Source: an uncultured SAR86 cluster bacterium (lineage in GTDB: Bacteria; Pseudomonadota; Gammaproteobacteria; Magnimaribacterales; D2472). Taken from it: DNA of 64,000 nucleotides. The stretch's first letter is position 1; each line of letters opens with the position of its first letter. The notes beneath the pieces are model-generated. The model was not told where the DNA came from and did no database searches. It saw only the letters and a program-made list of their open reading frames with translations. Where the stretch lies: NCBI GenBank assembly GCA_902509965.1, contig CABWZP010000003.1:1-64000 (forward strand). The letters run 5' to 3'. Positions 11,592-23,334 of the stretch are shown in pieces. The position numbers were made by a program, and so were the translations under genes.

Positions 11592-12131
11592 ATGGCTAAT
11601 TTAAAACAAAAATTTAACAAAGAAATGGTTCCTGCTTTACAGGAAAAGCTTGGAATGAATAATGTTATGGCTGTTCCTAGGCTTAAAAAAGTTGTTATCA
11701 ATATGGGAGTTGGACAGGCTTTAACTGATAAAAAACACTTAACATCTGCAGTTGCAGATTTAGAGTCTATAGCAGGTCAAAAAGTTGTAACTACTAAAGC
11801 AAGAAAATCAGTTGCTAGCTTTAAAATTAGAGAAGGATATCCAATAGGCTGCAAGGTAACTCTTAGAGGAGAGCGAATGTATGATTTCATTGAAAGGCTT
11901 ATTAACATCGCTATACCTAGAGAAAGGGATTTTAGAGGATTAAATCCTAAGTCTTTCGATGGCCAAGGTAATTATAGTTTTGGGATCAAAGAGCAAATAA
12001 TATTTCCAGAAATAAATTACGACAACATAGATAATATTAGAGGTATGGATATCTGCATAAATACCTCAGCTAACACAAAGGAAGAAGCTAAAGCTTTACT
12101 AGAAGTTTTAGAATTCCCATTTAAGAAGTAG
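11592..12131 (+). CDS. rplE: 50S ribosomal protein L5
   Basis: [20 protein letters not shown]...[14 protein letters not shown]. Confidence 0.99.
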   Translation: MANLKQKFNKEMVPALQEKLGMNNVMAVPRLKKVVINMGVGQALTDKKHLTSAVADLESIAGQKVVTTKARKSVASFKIREGYPIGCKVTLRGERMYDFIERLINIAIPRERDFRGLNPKSFDGQGNYSFGIKEQIIFPEINYDNIDNIRGMDICINTSANTKEEAKALLEVLEFPFKK

Positions 12132-12140
12132 GTAAAATAA

Positions 12141-12446
12141 ATGGCTAAAAAATCAATGATCGCAAGAGAAGTCAAAAGAAAAAAGACTGTAGCTAAATAT
12201 GCTGCTAAAAAAGCAGAGCTTAAAGCTACATTTATGAATTTGAATGCAAGTGATGAGGAAAGGTCTGATGCTTATAAAAAGCTTCAGAAGCTTCCAAGAA
12301 ATGCAAGCGCCTCAAGAGTAGTAAGAAGATGTTCAATAACTGGAAGACCACATGCCGTCTATAGAAAGTTTGGCCTTAGCCGAATTAAGCTTAGAGAGGC
12401 TGCCATGAGAGGCGATATTCCAGGTTTAGTTAAATCAAGTTGGTAA
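12141..12446 (+). CDS. rpsN: 30S ribosomal protein S14 (zinc-free type)
   Basis: [34 protein letters not shown]. Confidence 0.98.
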   Translation: MAKKSMIAREVKRKKTVAKYAAKKAELKATFMNLNASDEERSDAYKKLQKLPRNASASRVVRRCSITGRPHAVYRKFGLSRIKLREAAMRGDIPGLVKSSW

Positions 12447-12450
12447 TAAT

Positions 12451-12849
12451 ATGAGTTTTCAAGATCCTATATCAGATTGTCTAACAAGAATTCGGAACGG
12501 CCTTATGCGTGGCAAGGATGAAGTTTCTGCACCTTATTCAAAAGTTAAACATGAACTAGTTAATGTTTTGGTAAGTGAAGGTTATCTTAAGAGCTGTAAA
12601 AAAGTCGAAGAAGCAAATAATAAAGCTTCTATTAGTATCACTTTAAAATATTTTAATGAAAAACCTGCTATTAAAAATATTAAAAGAATTAGCAAACCAA
12701 GTTTAAGAAGATATTCTGGGCCTGAAGACTTAAAACCTGTTAAAAATGGTTTAGGAGCCTATATTATCTCTACTAACCAGGGGCTTATGACCGATAAACA
12801 AGCTAAAGTAAAAAATATCGGAGGAGAAGTCCTTTGTGAGGTATTTTAA
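12451..12849 (+). CDS. rpsH: 30S ribosomal protein S8
   Basis: DPISDCLTRIRNG...LGAYIISTNQGLMTDKQAK. Confidence 0.98.
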   Translation: MSFQDPISDCLTRIRNGLMRGKDEVSAPYSKVKHELVNVLVSEGYLKSCKKVEEANNKASISITLKYFNEKPAIKNIKRISKPSLRRYSGPEDLKPVKNGLGAYIISTNQGLMTDKQAKVKNIGGEVLCEVF

Positions 12850-12851
12850 TT

Positions 12852-13391
12852 ATGTCTAGAGTAGCAAAAAACCCAATAACACTTCCTGATTCAGTAAAGG
12901 TGAATATCGAAAATTCCAATATTCAAGTTTCTGGTACTAAAGGTACATTAGATTTTCAATTACCTCAATCAGTTTCATTGAAACAAGAAGAGAATGTTAT
13001 TACTGTTCAGTACGGAGATTCTCAAGAGTCTGTTGCGCTAGCTGGAACAACCCGTGCATTAATTAATAATATGGTTATTGGTGTTTCTGAAGGGTTTCAA
13101 AAAAAATTACAATTGGTTGGAGTTGGATATAGAGCTAAAGCATCCGGAAAGTTATTAGAATTAAGTCTTGGATTCTCTCATCCTGTTAAGTATCAATTGC
13201 CTGATGAAGTTAGTGTAGAGACTCCATCTCAAACAGAAGTCGTTTTAAGTAGTCATAACAAACAAGCCTTAGGCCAAGCTGCTGCAGAGATTAGAGCATT
13301 TAGACCTCCTGAACCATATAAAGGTAAAGGCGTAAAATATGCCGATGAAGTTATCAAGAGAAAAGAAGCTAAGAAGGCAGCAGGAGCATAG
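12852..13391 (+). CDS. rplF: 50S ribosomal protein L6
   Basis: LQLVGVGYRAK...RAFRPPEPYKGKGVKYADE. Confidence 0.99.
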   Translation: MSRVAKNPITLPDSVKVNIENSNIQVSGTKGTLDFQLPQSVSLKQEENVITVQYGDSQESVALAGTTRALINNMVIGVSEGFQKKLQLVGVGYRAKASGKLLELSLGFSHPVKYQLPDEVSVETPSQTEVVLSSHNKQALGQAAAEIRAFRPPEPYKGKGVKYADEVIKRKEAKKAAGA

Positions 13392-13393
13392 TT

Positions 13394-13741
13394 ATGAGTG
13401 AAAAGAATATTTCAAGAATAAGACGAGCTAAAAAAACTCGAATGAAGATTAGAGAACAAGAAGCTCCAAGACTAAGTGTTTATAGATCTTCAAAGAATTT
13501 TTATGTTCAGTTGTTTGATAGTTTGGGTTCTAAAGTCATAGCCTCTGCATCTACTATAGAAAAAGAAGCTAAATCAAAAAATAATAATGTAGAAAGTGCA
13601 AAAGATTTAGGAAAAAAAATTGCGGAAAGAGCACTAGAAAATGGTATCAAGAAAGTTGTTTTTGATAGATCTGGATATAAATACCATGGTCGCATCAAAG
13701 CGCTTGCAGATTCTGCCAGAGAAGCTGGCTTGGAGTTTTAA
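13394..13741 (+). CDS. rplR: 50S ribosomal protein L18
   Basis: RLSVYRSSKNFYVQLFD...VVFDRSGYKYHGRIKALADSAREAGLEF. Confidence 0.98.
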   Translation: MSEKNISRIRRAKKTRMKIREQEAPRLSVYRSSKNFYVQLFDSLGSKVIASASTIEKEAKSKNNNVESAKDLGKKIAERALENGIKKVVFDRSGYKYHGRIKALADSAREAGLEF

Positions 13742-13747
13742 TTAAAT

Positions 13748-14260
13748 ATGAAACAAGAAAATTTAAATACTGCTGGTCAACAACAAGATGCTCTCGAAGA
13801 GAAGCTTGTTCAGGTTAATAGGGTTGCTAAAGTAGTTAAAGGTGGAAGAATCTTTGGTTTTACTGCTCTTACAGTTGTTGGAGATGGTAAAGGTAAAGTA
13901 GGTTTTGGAAGAGGTAAGGCTAAAGAGGTTCCAATCGCCATTCAAAAAGCTATGGAAAATGCTAGAAGAAGCATGATAGATGTTGAGTTAAATAACACCA
14001 CTCTATGGTACCCAATTAAAGCTAAACATAACTCTGCAAATGTTTACATGCAACCTGCATCAGAAGGAACAGGAATCATTGCAGGTGGTGCCATGAGAGC
14101 AGTGCTAGAGCTAGCAGGTGTTCAAAATGTTCTAGCCAAATGTTATGGATCAACTAATCCTGTGAATGTAGTTAGAGCAACCATTAATGCACTTAGTTCC
14201 ATGGAGTCTCCTAAAACAGTTGCATTAAGGCGTGGTAAATCATCAGAAGAAGAGTTATGA
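13748..14260 (+). CDS. rpsE: 30S ribosomal protein S5
   Basis: [38 protein letters not shown]. Confidence 0.99.
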   Translation: MKQENLNTAGQQQDALEEKLVQVNRVAKVVKGGRIFGFTALTVVGDGKGKVGFGRGKAKEVPIAIQKAMENARRSMIDVELNNTTLWYPIKAKHNSANVYMQPASEGTGIIAGGAMRAVLELAGVQNVLAKCYGSTNPVNVVRATINALSSMESPKTVALRRGKSSEEEL

Positions 14261-14445
14261 GTAAAGAAAAAACATTAAAAGTAAAACTTATTAAAAGCGG
14301 CATTGGCAGAATGGAGTCTCATAAACTTTGTATAAAAGGACTAGGCTTTAAAAAATTGAATCAAACCGTAACTATAGTTGATACACCAAGTAATAGAGGC
14401 ATGGTAAATAAGATATCAGATATGGTTGAGGTAATGGAAAGTTAA
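14257..14445 (+). CDS. rpmD: 50S ribosomal protein L30
   Basis: [31 protein letters not shown]. Confidence 0.95.
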   Translation: MSKEKTLKVKLIKSGIGRMESHKLCIKGLGFKKLNQTVTIVDTPSNRGMVNKISDMVEVMES

Positions 14446-14447
14446 AA

Positions 14448-14897
14448 ATGACAGAAGAAAATACAAATAATTTAGCTCTTAACACTTTATCAAATCCTGG
14501 AACTGTTCAAAACAGAAAAAGGGTTGGGAGAGGTATTGGCTCTGGAACTGGTAAGACGGCAGGAAGAGGGCACAAAGGACAAAAATCAAGATCTGGTGGA
14601 AATGTTAGACCTGGATTTGAGGGCGGACAAATGCCTTTACAGCAAAGAGTTCCTAAATTCGGATTTTCCTCAAGAACAAATAATCTACTTAAAGATGTCA
14701 ATGTAAAGTTACTCGAAGGTATGTCAGAAGTTTCACTAGAAACACTTAAGCAAAATAAGATTATCAGCAAAAAAATTGAGAAAGTAAAAATATATGGCAA
14801 TACAGAATTATCATCAAAAATAAATGTTATTGGTATTAAGGTTACTAAAGGAGCTAGGGAATCTATTGAGAAAGCCGGAGGGTCCATACAGGAATAA
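14448..14897 (+). CDS. rplO: 50S ribosomal protein L15
   Basis: KRVGRGIGSGTGKTAGRGHKGQKSRSGG. Confidence 0.98.
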   Translation: MTEENTNNLALNTLSNPGTVQNRKRVGRGIGSGTGKTAGRGHKGQKSRSGGNVRPGFEGGQMPLQQRVPKFGFSSRTNNLLKDVNVKLLEGMSEVSLETLKQNKIISKKIEKVKIYGNTELSSKINVIGIKVTKGARESIEKAGGSIQE

Positions 14898-14900
14898 ATA

Positions 14901-16196
14901 ATGTCTGACCAAGGAAAAGGTATGAGCGATTTATGGAGAAGGTTACGATTTGTATTCGTAGCTATACTTGTATATCGTCTAGGCACACATATTCCAATAC
15001 CAGGAATTGATCCTGACAGGCTATCCTCTTTGTTCGAACAGAATCAGGGAACACTTTTAGACATGTTTAATTTGTTCTCCGGTGGAGCTCTAGAGAGAAT
15101 GAGTATTTTTGCTCTTAATGTTGTGCCTTACATTTCTTCGGCAATCATCATGCAATTATTTTCAAACTCAATACCTTATCTCCAAGAGTTAAAAAAAGAT
15201 GGCCAAGCTGGAAGAAATCAAATTACTCAGTACACAAGATATGGGACAGTTGTATTAGCTTTTGTTCAGGCATCAGCCTTAGCTGTAACATTAAGCGGTA
15301 GCGGCCTTGCTTATACCCCTGGCGCTGCTTTCTTTGCTTCTGCAGTATTTTCAGTAGTAGCTGGAACAGTATTTTTAATGTGGCTTGGTGAGCAAATATC
15401 AGAAAGAGGCATAGGTAATGGAATATCTCTTATTATTGCTACAAGTATATTAACAGGAATACCTGGAGCAATTGGCCAGGCTCTCGAACAATCAAGACAA
15501 GGTGATTTAAATATTTTATTACTACTTGCAATTGCTGTTCTAGCTATGGCAGTTATTGCAGTCGTCGTTTTTATTGAAAGAGGGCAAAGAAGAATCACAG
15601 TTAATTATGCTCAAAGACAGCAAGGTAGAAAATTAATGCAAGCTCAATCTAGCCACTTACCTTTTAAAGTAAACATGGCAGGAGTCATTCCGGCAATCTT
15701 TGCGAGCACTTTCTTACTGTTTCCTGCTTCATTAGCATCGTGGTTTGGTCAAAGCGAAGGTACGAATTTCTTGCAAACGGCTTCATTAGCTCTTACACCT
15801 GGACAGCCTTTGTATATTTTAGTTTTCTCTGCCCTAATTATTTCATTTTGTTTTATTTGGTTAGCTCTGACTTTTAATACCAGGGAAGTTTCAGATAATC
15901 TCAAAAGGTCTGGAGCATATATTGCAGGTATAAGACCAGGTGAACAAACAGCCCAATATATTGATAGTGTTTTAGCTCGATTAACAGTATTTGGAGCTAT
16001 TTATTTAACATTAATTTGTTTATTACCATTGGCATTGATAAATTTTGCAGGCGTCTCTTTTTATTTTGGAGGAACCTCTGTTCTAATTATTGTTGTTGTT
16101 TTAATGGATTTTATTGCTCAAGTTCAATCACATATGATGTCGAGTCAATATTCATCCTTAATGAAAAAAGCTAATTTAAAAAACTATAAAAGATAA
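14901..16196 (+). CDS. secY: Protein translocase subunit SecY
   Basis: [13 protein letters not shown]...[31 protein letters not shown]. Confidence 0.99.
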   Translation: MSDQGKGMSDLWRRLRFVFVAILVYRLGTHIPIPGIDPDRLSSLFEQNQGTLLDMFNLFSGGALERMSIFALNVVPYISSAIIMQLFSNSIPYLQELKKDGQAGRNQITQYTRYGTVVLAFVQASALAVTLSGSGLAYTPGAAFFASAVFSVVAGTVFLMWLGEQISERGIGNGISLIIATSILTGIPGAIGQALEQSRQGDLNILLLLAIAVLAMAVIAVVVFIERGQRRITVNYAQRQQGRKLMQAQSSHLPFKVNMAGVIPAIFASTFLLFPASLASWFGQSEGTNFLQTASLALTPGQPLYILVFSALIISFCFIWLALTFNTREVSDNLKRSGAYIAGIRPGEQTAQYIDSVLARLTVFGAIYLTLICLLPLALINFAGVSFYFGGTSVLIIVVVLMDFIAQVQSHMMSSQYSSLMKKANLKNYKR

Positions 16197-16197
16197 T

Positions 16198-16314
16198 ATG
16201 AAAGTAAGAGCATCTGTAAAAAAAATATGTAGAAACTGCAAAACAGTTAGGCGCAATGGCGTTTTATTTGTTATTTGTAAAACTGACCCTAAACACAAAC
16301 AAAGGCAAGGATAG
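16198..16314 (+). CDS. rpmJ: 50S ribosomal protein L36 (38 aa; below the ORF-track size cutoff)
   Basis: Own translation: [38 protein letters not shown]; between secY and rpsM. Confidence 0.97.
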   Translation: MKVRASVKKICRNCKTVRRNGVLFVICKTDPKHKQRQG

Positions 16315-16317
16315 ATT

Positions 16318-16674
16318 ATGGCAAGAATCGCGGGTGTTAATATCCCAGAAAATAAGCACGTTGAAATATCTCTAACTCATGTTTTTGGTATTGGTAGAAA
16401 AACAGCTCAAGATATATGCACTGGTCTTAAAATAGACTATACAAGAAGAGTTTCTGACCTAACTGAAGATGAAGTAGAAAAAATAAGAACGGCTGTAGCA
16501 ACTTATGCTGTAGAGGGTGATTTAAGAAGAAACATTAGTACAAACATTAAAAGGTTGATGGATTTAGGTAGTTATAGAGGAATTAGGCATAGAAGAAAGC
16601 TTCCTACAAGAGGGCAAAGAACTAAAACTAATGCAAGAACACGCAAAGGTGCAAAAAAACCAATGAGAGGTTAA
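16318..16674 (+). CDS. rpsM: 30S ribosomal protein S13
   Basis: [30 protein letters not shown]. Confidence 0.99.
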   Translation: MARIAGVNIPENKHVEISLTHVFGIGRKTAQDICTGLKIDYTRRVSDLTEDEVEKIRTAVATYAVEGDLRRNISTNIKRLMDLGSYRGIRHRRKLPTRGQRTKTNARTRKGAKKPMRG

Positions 16675-16678
16675 TTGA

Positions 16679-17056
16679 ATGGCAGTAAAAGGTAAAAAAT
16701 CAAAAAAAGTTGTTACGGAAGGCGTTGCGCATATTCAGTCTTCTTTTAACAATACTATTGTTACTATTACAGACAAGCAGGGTAATACTGTTTGTTGGGC
16801 AACTTCTGGCGGCTCTGGTTTTAAAGGGTCAAGAAAAAGCACTCCTTTTGCAGCACAGATAGCTGCTGAAAAAGCAGGAAGTGCAGCAAAAGAATTTGGC
16901 ATGATTAATTTAGATGTAAAAGTAAAGGGACCAGGTGGTGGAAGAGAGTCTGCAATAAGATCTCTAAACGCATGTGGATTAAAAATAAAGAGCATAACTG
17001 ATGTTACGCCTCTTCCTCATAATGGATGCAGACCATCCAAGAAAAGAAGGGTTTAA
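16679..17056 (+). CDS. rpsK: 30S ribosomal protein S11
   Basis: [22 protein letters not shown]...[13 protein letters not shown]-like C-terminus. Confidence 0.99.
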   Translation: MAVKGKKSKKVVTEGVAHIQSSFNNTIVTITDKQGNTVCWATSGGSGFKGSRKSTPFAAQIAAEKAGSAAKEFGMINLDVKVKGPGGGRESAIRSLNACGLKIKSITDVTPLPHNGCRPSKKRRV

Positions 17057-17066
17057 GGAGATTTAA

Positions 17067-17690
17067 ATGGCAAGATATAGAGGACCATCTTTAAGATTAT
17101 CGAGAAGAGAAGGCACTGACCTATTTCTCAAAAGTGGCGTAAGAGCTATTGAATCAAAATGCAATATGGAATCACCTCCAGGTGCTGCTCAAGGCGCTAG
17201 AAGAGGAAGATTATCTGATTACGGATTGCAGTTAAGAGAAAAGCAGAAAGTTAGAAGAATGTATGGAGTTCTAGAAAAGCAATTTAGAAATTACTATAAA
17301 AAAGCTGCATCAACCAAAGGAAATACAGGTGAAAACTTATTATCACTATTAGAACAGAGACTTGATAATGTTGTGTATAGACTTGGTTTTGGATGTACTC
17401 GAGCAGAGGCAAGGCAAATGGTTTCTCATAAAGCATTTACTGTTAATGGAACAACTGTAAATATTCCATCTTATCAAGTTCAAGCAGGAGACGAAATAGC
17501 GGTAAGAGAATCAAAAAAAGGCCATTTAAGAATACATGCTGCTCTTAAATTAGCGGCATCTAGAGAAGTATGTGACTGGGTAGAAGTTGATGATAAGAAT
17601 TTAAAGGGTGTATTTAGAAATGTTCCAGATAGAACTGAGCTAAGTACAGAAATTAATGAAAACTTAATTGTTGAGCTTTATTCTAAATAA
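17067..17690 (+). CDS. rpsD: 30S ribosomal protein S4
   Basis: [19 protein letters not shown]...[11 protein letters not shown]. Confidence 0.99.
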   Translation: MARYRGPSLRLSRREGTDLFLKSGVRAIESKCNMESPPGAAQGARRGRLSDYGLQLREKQKVRRMYGVLEKQFRNYYKKAASTKGNTGENLLSLLEQRLDNVVYRLGFGCTRAEARQMVSHKAFTVNGTTVNIPSYQVQAGDEIAVRESKKGHLRIHAALKLAASREVCDWVEVDDKNLKGVFRNVPDRTELSTEINENLIVELYSK

Positions 17691-17720
17691 CAATATTTTT
17701 TAAAAGAAAAGAGGGAAATT

Positions 17721-18686
17721 ATGCAAACATCAGTAATCGATTTATTAGTACCATCAGATATTCAAGTAGATGATGAGGGAATTAATGTATCCAAGGTAAC
17801 ACTAGAACCGCTAGAAAGAGGTTTTGGACACACCCTAGGTAATGCATTAAGAAGAATTTTACTATCATCAATGCCAGGAGCAGCTGTTACGGATGCAACC
17901 ATAGATGGTGTTGCTCATGAATACAGTACTATAGAAGGTGTAAGAGAGGATGTTATCGATATTCTCTTAAACCTCAAAGATCTTCCAGTGAAGATAATTG
18001 AAGGAACATCAGCAACTTTGGAATTAGATATAGCTGGACCTTGTGAAGTATCAGCAGCATCTTTTCAGGTTCCAGGTAATGTTGAGCTTGTAGATGCAGA
18101 TCATCACATAGCTACCATTGTTGATAAAGTATCTTTGAAGATGTCTGTTACTGTAAAAACAGGAAGAGGCTATGAACCAGCAGACGCAAGGGATGAGGAA
18201 GATACATCAATTGGCGCTTTAAAAGTAGATGCTTCTTTTAGTCCTGTTAGAAGAGTTGCATATTCAATAGATAATGCAAGATTTGAAAAAAGAACAGACT
18301 TAGATAAGCTGATTATAGAGCTAGAAACGGATGGAACTATTGACCCTAAGATGGCAATTGAACATTGTGCGACTATTCTTCAACAGCAATTAGCTTCATT
18401 TGTAGATTTAGATGCTATTGCCGAACAAGAAGCTAAGAAAGATCAAAATGATTTTGATCCTTTACTTTTAAGATCGATTGAAGAGCTTGAATTAACAGTA
18501 AGATCAACAAACTGTCTAAAAGCTGAAAGCATTTTCCTTATTGGAGATTTAATTCATAGATCAGAATTTGATTTATTAAAAACCCCAAATCTTGGAAAAA
18601 AATCATTAAATGAAATAAAAGATGTTCTTGCATCTAAAGGCTTATCACTAGGAATGGTGGTAGAGAACTGGCCTCCATTAGGTTAA
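17721..18686 (+). CDS. rpoA: RNA polymerase alpha subunit
   Basis: [28 protein letters not shown]...[28 protein letters not shown]. Confidence 0.99.
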   Translation: MQTSVIDLLVPSDIQVDDEGINVSKVTLEPLERGFGHTLGNALRRILLSSMPGAAVTDATIDGVAHEYSTIEGVREDVIDILLNLKDLPVKIIEGTSATLELDIAGPCEVSAASFQVPGNVELVDADHHIATIVDKVSLKMSVTVKTGRGYEPADARDEEDTSIGALKVDASFSPVRRVAYSIDNARFEKRTDLDKLIIELETDGTIDPKMAIEHCATILQQQLASFVDLDAIAEQEAKKDQNDFDPLLLRSIEELELTVRSTNCLKAESIFLIGDLIHRSEFDLLKTPNLGKKSLNEIKDVLASKGLSLGMVVENWPPLG

Positions 18687-18692
18687 ATAAAT

Positions 18693-19109
18693 ATGCGACA
18701 TAGAAAAGCAGGTAGAAAATTAAATAGAAATTCTTCTCACAGAAAGGCTTTGCTTAAAAACCTTTCCATTGCATTGATTGAAAGAGAAATTATTAGGACA
18801 ACTCTTGCAAAAGCAAAAGAGTTAAGGATGACAATTGAACCACTAATAACTCTTGCTAAAGAAGATACTGTTGCAAACAGAAGACTTGCCTTTAATAGAT
18901 TGAGATCAGATGAAGCAGTAGGTAAGCTTTTTACTTCTGTTGCTGTTAATGCAAAAGATAGAAAAGGTGGTTATACAAGAATTATCAAAGCTGGATTTAG
19001 ACCTGGGGATAAAGCTGATATGGCTTATATAGAGTTAGTCGATAGAGTTGAAGATTCTGCTAACGATGAATCGTCAACACCAGAACTAAAAGAAGATAGC
19101 GCAGCTTAA
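18693..19109 (+). CDS. rplQ: 50S ribosomal protein L17
   Basis: [24 protein letters not shown]. Confidence 0.99.
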   Translation: MRHRKAGRKLNRNSSHRKALLKNLSIALIEREIIRTTLAKAKELRMTIEPLITLAKEDTVANRRLAFNRLRSDEAVGKLFTSVAVNAKDRKGGYTRIIKAGFRPGDKADMAYIELVDRVEDSANDESSTPELKEDSAA

Positions 19110-21932
19110 TTATTTTAAAATTTCTTTCAGGTACGTTCCTGTATAGGACTCTTTAACCTTTGATACTTCTTCTGGGGTTCCTTCAGCAACGATGGTACCT
19201 CCCTCGCTCCCACCTTCTGGTCCAAGATCAATAACCCAGTCCGCTGTCTTAATGACATCAAGATTATGCTCAATAACTGCAATTGTATTACCTTGAGATT
19301 TTAATCTTTCGAGAACCTTTAATAGTAACTCTATATCTGCAAAATGAAGGCCAGTAGTGGGCTCATCTAATACAAATAGAGTCTTACCTGTACTTCTTTT
19401 TGATAACTCTTTAGCAAGTTTAATTCTTTGAGCTTCACCTCCGGAGAGTGTTATAGCTGACTGCCCTAATGTTATGTAGCCCAAGCCTACATCAGATAAT
19501 GTTGATAATTTTTTCTTAATTGTTGGAATTGCATCAAAAAACTCTAAACCCTCCTCAACTGTCATATTTAAGACTTGGCTAATATTCTTATTTTTAAATT
19601 TGATATCTAAAGTTTGCTCATTATATCTCTGACCATTGCAGACATCACAGAGCACATATACATCTGCAAGAAAATGCATCTCTACTTTAGTAACGCCATC
19701 TCCTTGGCAAGCTTCACACCTTCCGCCTTTAACATTAAAACTAAATCTACCTGGTTTATATCCTCGTGATTTAGCTTCAACTGACTCAGAGAAAAGATCT
19801 CTAATATAAGAAAATAGTCCAGTATAGGTTGCTGGATTTGATCTAGGAGTTCTTCCTATGGGTGACTGGTCGATACTGATTACCTTATCTAAGTAGTCTA
19901 AACCTTCTATTTTTTCACAGTTAATCTCTTTTGTTAGCTTTGCTTTATTTAACATAAAGGAAGTTATAGGGAGTAGTGTTTGATTGATTAAGGACGATTT
20001 TCCAGATCCTGATACACCAGTTATACATGTAAATAAACCAATAGGAATATCAACTGTTACATTCTTTAAATTATTTTCAGAAGCATTTATTATAGAGACA
20101 AATTCTTTACCTGGTTTAGTCCGTTTTTTTGGAACAGTTATACCTTTTTTGCCAGATAAGTATTGTCCCGTTATAGATTTTTTATTATTTAATATATCGT
20201 CTATAGTGCCAGATGCACATATCTCTCCTCCATGCTTTCCAGCACCAGGTCCAATATCAATTATATGATCTGCACTTCTTATAGCTTCTTCATCATGCTC
20301 AACAACTATAACCGTATTACCAAGATTTTTTAGATGATTTAGCGTTTTTATCAGCTTAGAATTGTCCCTTTGATGAAGGCCAATAGACGGCTCATCAAGA
20401 ACATAGGTAACCCCAACTAATCCAGATCCTATTTGACTAGCAAGCCTTATTCTTTGAGCTTCACCGCCTGATAATGTTTCAGCGCTTCTTTCGAGAGTTA
20501 GATAATTTAACCCAACATCAGATAAAAAAGACAATCTTTGAACTATTTCCTTTAAAACTCTTTCAGCAATTTTTGCTTTCGAACCAGTTAACTTCATGTT
20601 TTTCATAAATGCTAATGCATCTGATATTCTTAGATTTGTTATTTCATAAATAGGGGTTTTATTGATATAGACATTTCTTGATTCTTTATTTAATCTAGAA
20701 CCATTACATTCATCACAAGAACTTTTAGACATCAATTTAGCAAGATCATCTCTCATATATTCTGAGTCTGTCTCTTTAAATCTTCTTTCAGTATTAGGGA
20801 TAATTCCTTCAAATCTATGCCTTCTAACTATTTTACTTCCACTTCTGAATCTATGAGAAAAATCAATTTGCTCTTTAGATCCCCATAATAAAATTCTTTT
20901 TAATTCTTCAGGATACTCTTTCCAAGAAGTATCAAGACTAAATTTATAATGTTTAGCTAAACATTTAAGTTGATGATAATAAAATCTATTTCTTCTATTC
21001 CATTTTTTAATTGCACCATTACTAATGGAAACATCTTCATCGGGTATCAACATTTTTTCGTTAAAGTATTGAATAACTCCAAGACCATCACATTTACCAC
21101 ATGCACCAAAAGGATTATTAAATGAAAACATTCTTGGCTCTAATTCTGCAATAGAATAGCCACACTGAGAGCATGAAAAATTTGATGAGTGTAACTGATC
21201 AACTTTCGCTGAATCAATAGATTCAATTTTTACTAAGCCATTTGAAAGCCTTAATGCATTTTCAATCGATTCAGAAAGTCTAATTCTATTTTCATCTGAT
21301 AGTTTTATTGCAATTCTGTCTACGACTGCCGATATGTCATGCTTTTTATTTTTTTCAAGGTTAGGAAACTCTTCCATTGGGTACACAACTCCATCAACTT
21401 TAACTCTTACATAACCCTCTTTTCTAAGTTCTTCATATACTCCTAGATGCTCACCCTTTTTTCCTCTTACCAAGGGAGCAAGTATCATGATTTTAGTATT
21501 CTCTTCTATGCGATAAACTTCATCACAGATTTCTGAGACAGTTTTTGCTCTCAGTTCTTCGTTATGATCAGGGCATTTTGGAGTTCCAATTCTTGCATAA
21601 AGCAATCTCAAGTAATCATATATTTCAGTAACGGTACCAACTGTGGATCTTGGATTATGAGATGTTGCTTTTTGTTCAATAGAAATAGCAGGTGATAAGC
21701 CATCAATTTGGTCAACATCTGGTTTTTCCATCAATGATAAAAATTGCCTAGCATAAGTTGAAAGAGATTCTACGTATCTTCTTTGCCCCTCTGCATAAAG
21801 AGTATCAAAAGCTAAAGAGGATTTACCAGAACCTGAGAGACCAGTAATAACAATAATTTTATTCCTTGGAATCTCAAGACTAATGTTCTTTAGATTATGC
21901 GTTCTCGCGCCTTTAATAAAAATACTTTCCAT
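19110..21932 (-). CDS. uvrA: Excinuclease ABC subunit A
   Basis: [14 protein letters not shown]...[31 protein letters not shown]; two ABC signatures; CxxC zinc sites. Confidence 0.99.
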   Translation of the reverse strand: MESIFIKGARTHNLKNISLEIPRNKIIVITGLSGSGKSSLAFDTLYAEGQRRYVESLSTYARQFLSLMEKPDVDQIDGLSPAISIEQKATSHNPRSTVGTVTEIYDYLRLLYARIGTPKCPDHNEELRAKTVSEICDEVYRIEENTKIMILAPLVRGKKGEHLGVYEELRKEGYVRVKVDGVVYPMEEFPNLEKNKKHDISAVVDRIAIKLSDENRIRLSESIENALRLSNGLVKIESIDSAKVDQLHSSNFSCSQCGYSIAELEPRMFSFNNPFGACGKCDGLGVIQYFNEKMLIPDEDVSISNGAIKKWNRRNRFYYHQLKCLAKHYKFSLDTSWKEYPEELKRILLWGSKEQIDFSHRFRSGSKIVRRHRFEGIIPNTERRFKETDSEYMRDDLAKLMSKSSCDECNGSRLNKESRNVYINKTPIYEITNLRISDALAFMKNMKLTGSKAKIAERVLKEIVQRLSFLSDVGLNYLTLERSAETLSGGEAQRIRLASQIGSGLVGVTYVLDEPSIGLHQRDNSKLIKTLNHLKNLGNTVIVVEHDEEAIRSADHIIDIGPGAGKHGGEICASGTIDDILNNKKSITGQYLSGKKGITVPKKRTKPGKEFVSIINASENNLKNVTVDIPIGLFTCITGVSGSGKSSLINQTLLPITSFMLNKAKLTKEINCEKIEGLDYLDKVISIDQSPIGRTPRSNPATYTGLFSYIRDLFSESVEAKSRGYKPGRFSFNVKGGRCEACQGDGVTKVEMHFLADVYVLCDVCNGQRYNEQTLDIKFKNKNISQVLNMTVEEGLEFFDAIPTIKKKLSTLSDVGLGYITLGQSAITLSGGEAQRIKLAKELSKRSTGKTLFVLDEPTTGLHFADIELLLKVLERLKSQGNTIAVIEHNLDVIKTADWVIDLGPEGGSEGGTIVAEGTPEEVSKVKESYTGTYLKEILK

Positions 21933-22002
21933 AAGTAATAAAATACCGGTGATGATTAAATAAATTTAGGTTAAACTTTACTGATTATTATAAGAGGTAA
22001 TT

Positions 22003-22434
22003 ATGAGCAATGGCGTAAATAAAGTGATATTGATAGGCAATCTGGGTCAAAAACCTGAAATGCGATATACAGCAACCAATTCAGCTGTAGCTAATCTTTC
22101 AATAGCAACTACAGAATCATGGAAAGATAGAGAGTCTGGTGAAATGAGAGACAAAACAGAATGGCACAAAGTCGTTTTTTTTGGCAAGCCTGCTGAAACA
22201 ATAGAAAAATATCTAGACAAAGGTTCTAAAATTTATGTAGAAGGAAAACTTCAAACAAGAAAATGGCAAGATAAAGATGGTAATGATAGATGGACGACTG
22301 AAATTGTTGGCAATCAATTTAATTTCCTAGACTCTCGCCCAAGCCAAGGTGAATCTTCTATGAACCAGTCTAACCCCAGCTCATTATCACAAGGTGACAA
22401 CACCGGAATTTCAGAAGAAGATATACCTTTTTAA
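22003..22434 (+). CDS. ssb: Single-stranded DNA-binding protein
   Basis: [18 protein letters not shown]; acidic tail EEDIPF. Confidence 0.98.
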   Translation: MSNGVNKVILIGNLGQKPEMRYTATNSAVANLSIATTESWKDRESGEMRDKTEWHKVVFFGKPAETIEKYLDKGSKIYVEGKLQTRKWQDKDGNDRWTTEIVGNQFNFLDSRPSQGESSMNQSNPSSLSQGDNTGISEEDIPF

Positions 22435-22446
22435 AAAATTTACCTA

Positions 22447-23319
22447 GTGGAAGATCTTAAGACAATTCATTTTAAAGAAGAAGACTCTATAGGATATATA
22501 ACTCTAAATCGACCTGAAAAATTAAACGCATTTAATTTCAGAATGATGTCTGAAATGCTTAGTGTTTTTGATCATATAGATTCTCAAGATTCAATTAAGG
22601 CTGTAATTATTACAGGCAAAGGAAGAGCTTTTTGTGCTGGTGCAGATTTATCTGCAGGAGCAGATACTTTCAATTCAGAGTTTGATACCTCTGCTAAATA
22701 TGAAGCAGAATTTAGGAGAGATTCTGGAGGAATACTCACCCTTAGAATGTACAACTGTTTGAAGCCTATTCTTATTGCTTGCAATGGAGATGCGGTAGGT
22801 ATTGGAGCATCACTTCAACTCGCTGCTGATATAAGAGTTGCCTCTTCTTCTTGTAGATTTGGTTTTGTTTTTGCAAAAAGAGGTATTGTTCCTGATGCAT
22901 GTTCAAGCTGGTTTTTACCAAGAATTGTAGGAATATCAAAAGCATTAGAGCTATGTTTTTCTGGAGAATTATTTAGCGCTAAAGATGCCTTAAAATTTGG
23001 ACTCGTTAACTATTTGTTTGAGCCATCAGAGTTATTAGATGAAACTAAAAAGATCGCTGAGAAACTCATTTCGAATACTGCACCTGTCTCTGTTGCTCTA
23101 ACCAGACATATGATTTGGGATATGTCTTCTGCACCTAGTCCAGAAGACGCTCATGTTATAGATAGTAAAGCAATTGATTCTAGGGGAGCATCTGAGGATG
23201 CAGCAGAGGGAGTAATGTCATTTCTAGAGAAACGTGAAGCAGAGTATGTCAATAAAATCTCTAGTGATATGCCTTCTTTTTTTCCTTGGAGAAGAAGTAA
23301 ATTCAATAAACTAAAATAA
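22447..23319 (+). CDS. Enoyl-CoA hydratase/isomerase family protein (GTG start)
   Basis: YITLNRPEKLNAFNF...VIITGKGRAFCAGADLS. Confidence 0.9.
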   Translation: MEDLKTIHFKEEDSIGYITLNRPEKLNAFNFRMMSEMLSVFDHIDSQDSIKAVIITGKGRAFCAGADLSAGADTFNSEFDTSAKYEAEFRRDSGGILTLRMYNCLKPILIACNGDAVGIGASLQLAADIRVASSSCRFGFVFAKRGIVPDACSSWFLPRIVGISKALELCFSGELFSAKDALKFGLVNYLFEPSELLDETKKIAEKLISNTAPVSVALTRHMIWDMSSAPSPEDAHVIDSKAIDSRGASEDAAEGVMSFLEKREAEYVNKISSDMPSFFPWRRSKFNKLK

Positions 23320-23334
23320 ACTCATATTTGAAAG

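Noticed and set aside
11201-11701. 166-aa minus-strand ORF antisense to rplX/rplE
   Set aside because: Fully antisense to confident ribosomal protein genes; low-complexity hydrophobic translation.
14507-14986. 159-aa minus-strand ORF antisense to rplO
   Set aside because: Shadow ORF of rplO with Pro/Leu-rich composition and no recognisable motifs.
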